NCBI GenBank assembly: GCA_020052975.1
Contig: JAGVOC010000393.1
Location: 1-5,146 of the forward strand
Length of the DNA stretch: 5,146 nucleotides
Source: Desulfobacterales bacterium
GTDB lineage: Bacteria; Desulfobacterota; Desulfobacteria; Desulfobacterales; RPRI01
Direction: 5' to 3'
The translations under genes and the position numbers were made by a program. Shown in pieces: positions 4,808 to 5,146 of the stretch. Below the pieces are notes generated by a model, which was not told the origin of the DNA, did not search any database, and was given only the letters and a program-made list of their open reading frames with translations. Every line of letters starts with the position of its first letter. The stretch's first letter is position 1.

Positions 4808-5146
4808 ATGTCACAGGTATTTTTTGCATCTGCACGGGCAAAAAAATGGAAGTACGATGACAGTATGCCCGGCAAACTCGAACGGCTTCTCAAAGAATTC
4901 AATCTTTCAAAATATTGCGGACCGCAGGAGTGGGTCGCAATAAAGACCCACCTGGGTTCTGAAGGGGCTCACAGGATCATACGACCGGTTTTCTTAAGAA
5001 AGGTAGTAGAAGCCCTCAGGACATGCGGGGCAAAACCCTTTGTGACTGATACAGTAAGAATCAAAGGGCTTGATTACCTCGACGTTGCGAACCAGAACGG
5101 CCTCAATCATCTTTCTGTAGGGGCTCCGGTTATTCTGGCTGACGGA
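4808..5146 (+). CDS. DUF362 domain protein, N-terminal part (3' end beyond window)
   Basis: The 113 codons seen match the start of DUF362-family proteins, which in many anaerobes carry ferredoxin-type 4Fe-4S motifs further along. The exact role of the family is not established; an electron-transfer function is commonly assumed. Family features visible here are VAIKTHLGSEG (residues 43-51 or so; the usual form is VAIKxHFGExG), RPVFLRKVVEALRTCGAKPF (residues 59-78), the following VTDT, and LSVGAPVILADG (residues 102-113), normally followed by a GLRG-like segment. The ATG at 4808 is supported by a strong ribosome binding site and by the alignment of conserved blocks. No signal peptide is visible, so a cytoplasmic location is likely. 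Cysteine-rich cluster motifs, if present, lie beyond the window. Confidence 0.9.
   Translation, partial: MSQVFFASARAKKWKYDDSMPGKLERLLKEFNLSKYCGPQEWVAIKTHLGSEGAHRIIRPVFLRKVVEALRTCGAKPFVTDTVRIKGLDYLDVANQNGLNHLSVGAPVILADG

Overview
The window looks like an accessory insertion site in a bacterial chromosome, flanked by two housekeeping-type genes cut by the window edges. The gene types (L-aspartate oxidase, a DUF362 iron-sulfur-type protein, a PIN toxin-like pair) and the moderate GC would fit an anaerobic lineage such as Desulfobacterota or Nitrospirota. That assignment is an impression, not shown by the sequence.

Layout: (1) 1-304, minus: the first 101 codons of nadB. (2) About 305-615: non-coding, with three copies of an 11-bp word, a nested inverted repeat and two hairpins. 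(3) 616-3482: an insertion-sequence-like element of about 2.87 kb, bounded by imperfect 27-29 bp inverted repeats that begin CTGTCG. Its only gene (722-3422, minus) encoded one protein of about 900 residues. In order, it has a Cas4/RecB-like four-cysteine nuclease module (TM0106-type), a DEDD 3'-5' exonuclease/RNase H-like module, a four-cysteine zinc-finger-like segment and an IS66-type DDE transposase domain. Two single-base losses split it into three reading frames; repairing both gives exactly 900 codons plus a stop. (4) 3517-4157 (or 4229), minus: a PIN-domain VapC-like gene followed by a 66-residue partner whose ATG overlaps the PIN stop (ATGA). This is a toxin-first, putative toxin-antitoxin operon. 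(5) About 4230-4807: mostly non-coding, with two AGTAC-N5-GTACT dyads exactly 100 bp apart, a short coding-like remnant and an extended -10 promoter. (6) 4808-5146, plus: the start of a DUF362-family gene with a strong ribosome binding site.

The element sits 34 bp past the stop codon of the small partner gene. Its coding strand is the same as that of the PIN operon and nadB. No target-site duplication flanks the inverted repeats, so the element is old, rearranged or has other true ends. The most unusual item is the three-module fusion: two nuclease-type modules known from DNA repair and CRISPR-associated proteins joined to an IS66-type transposase in a single-gene element.
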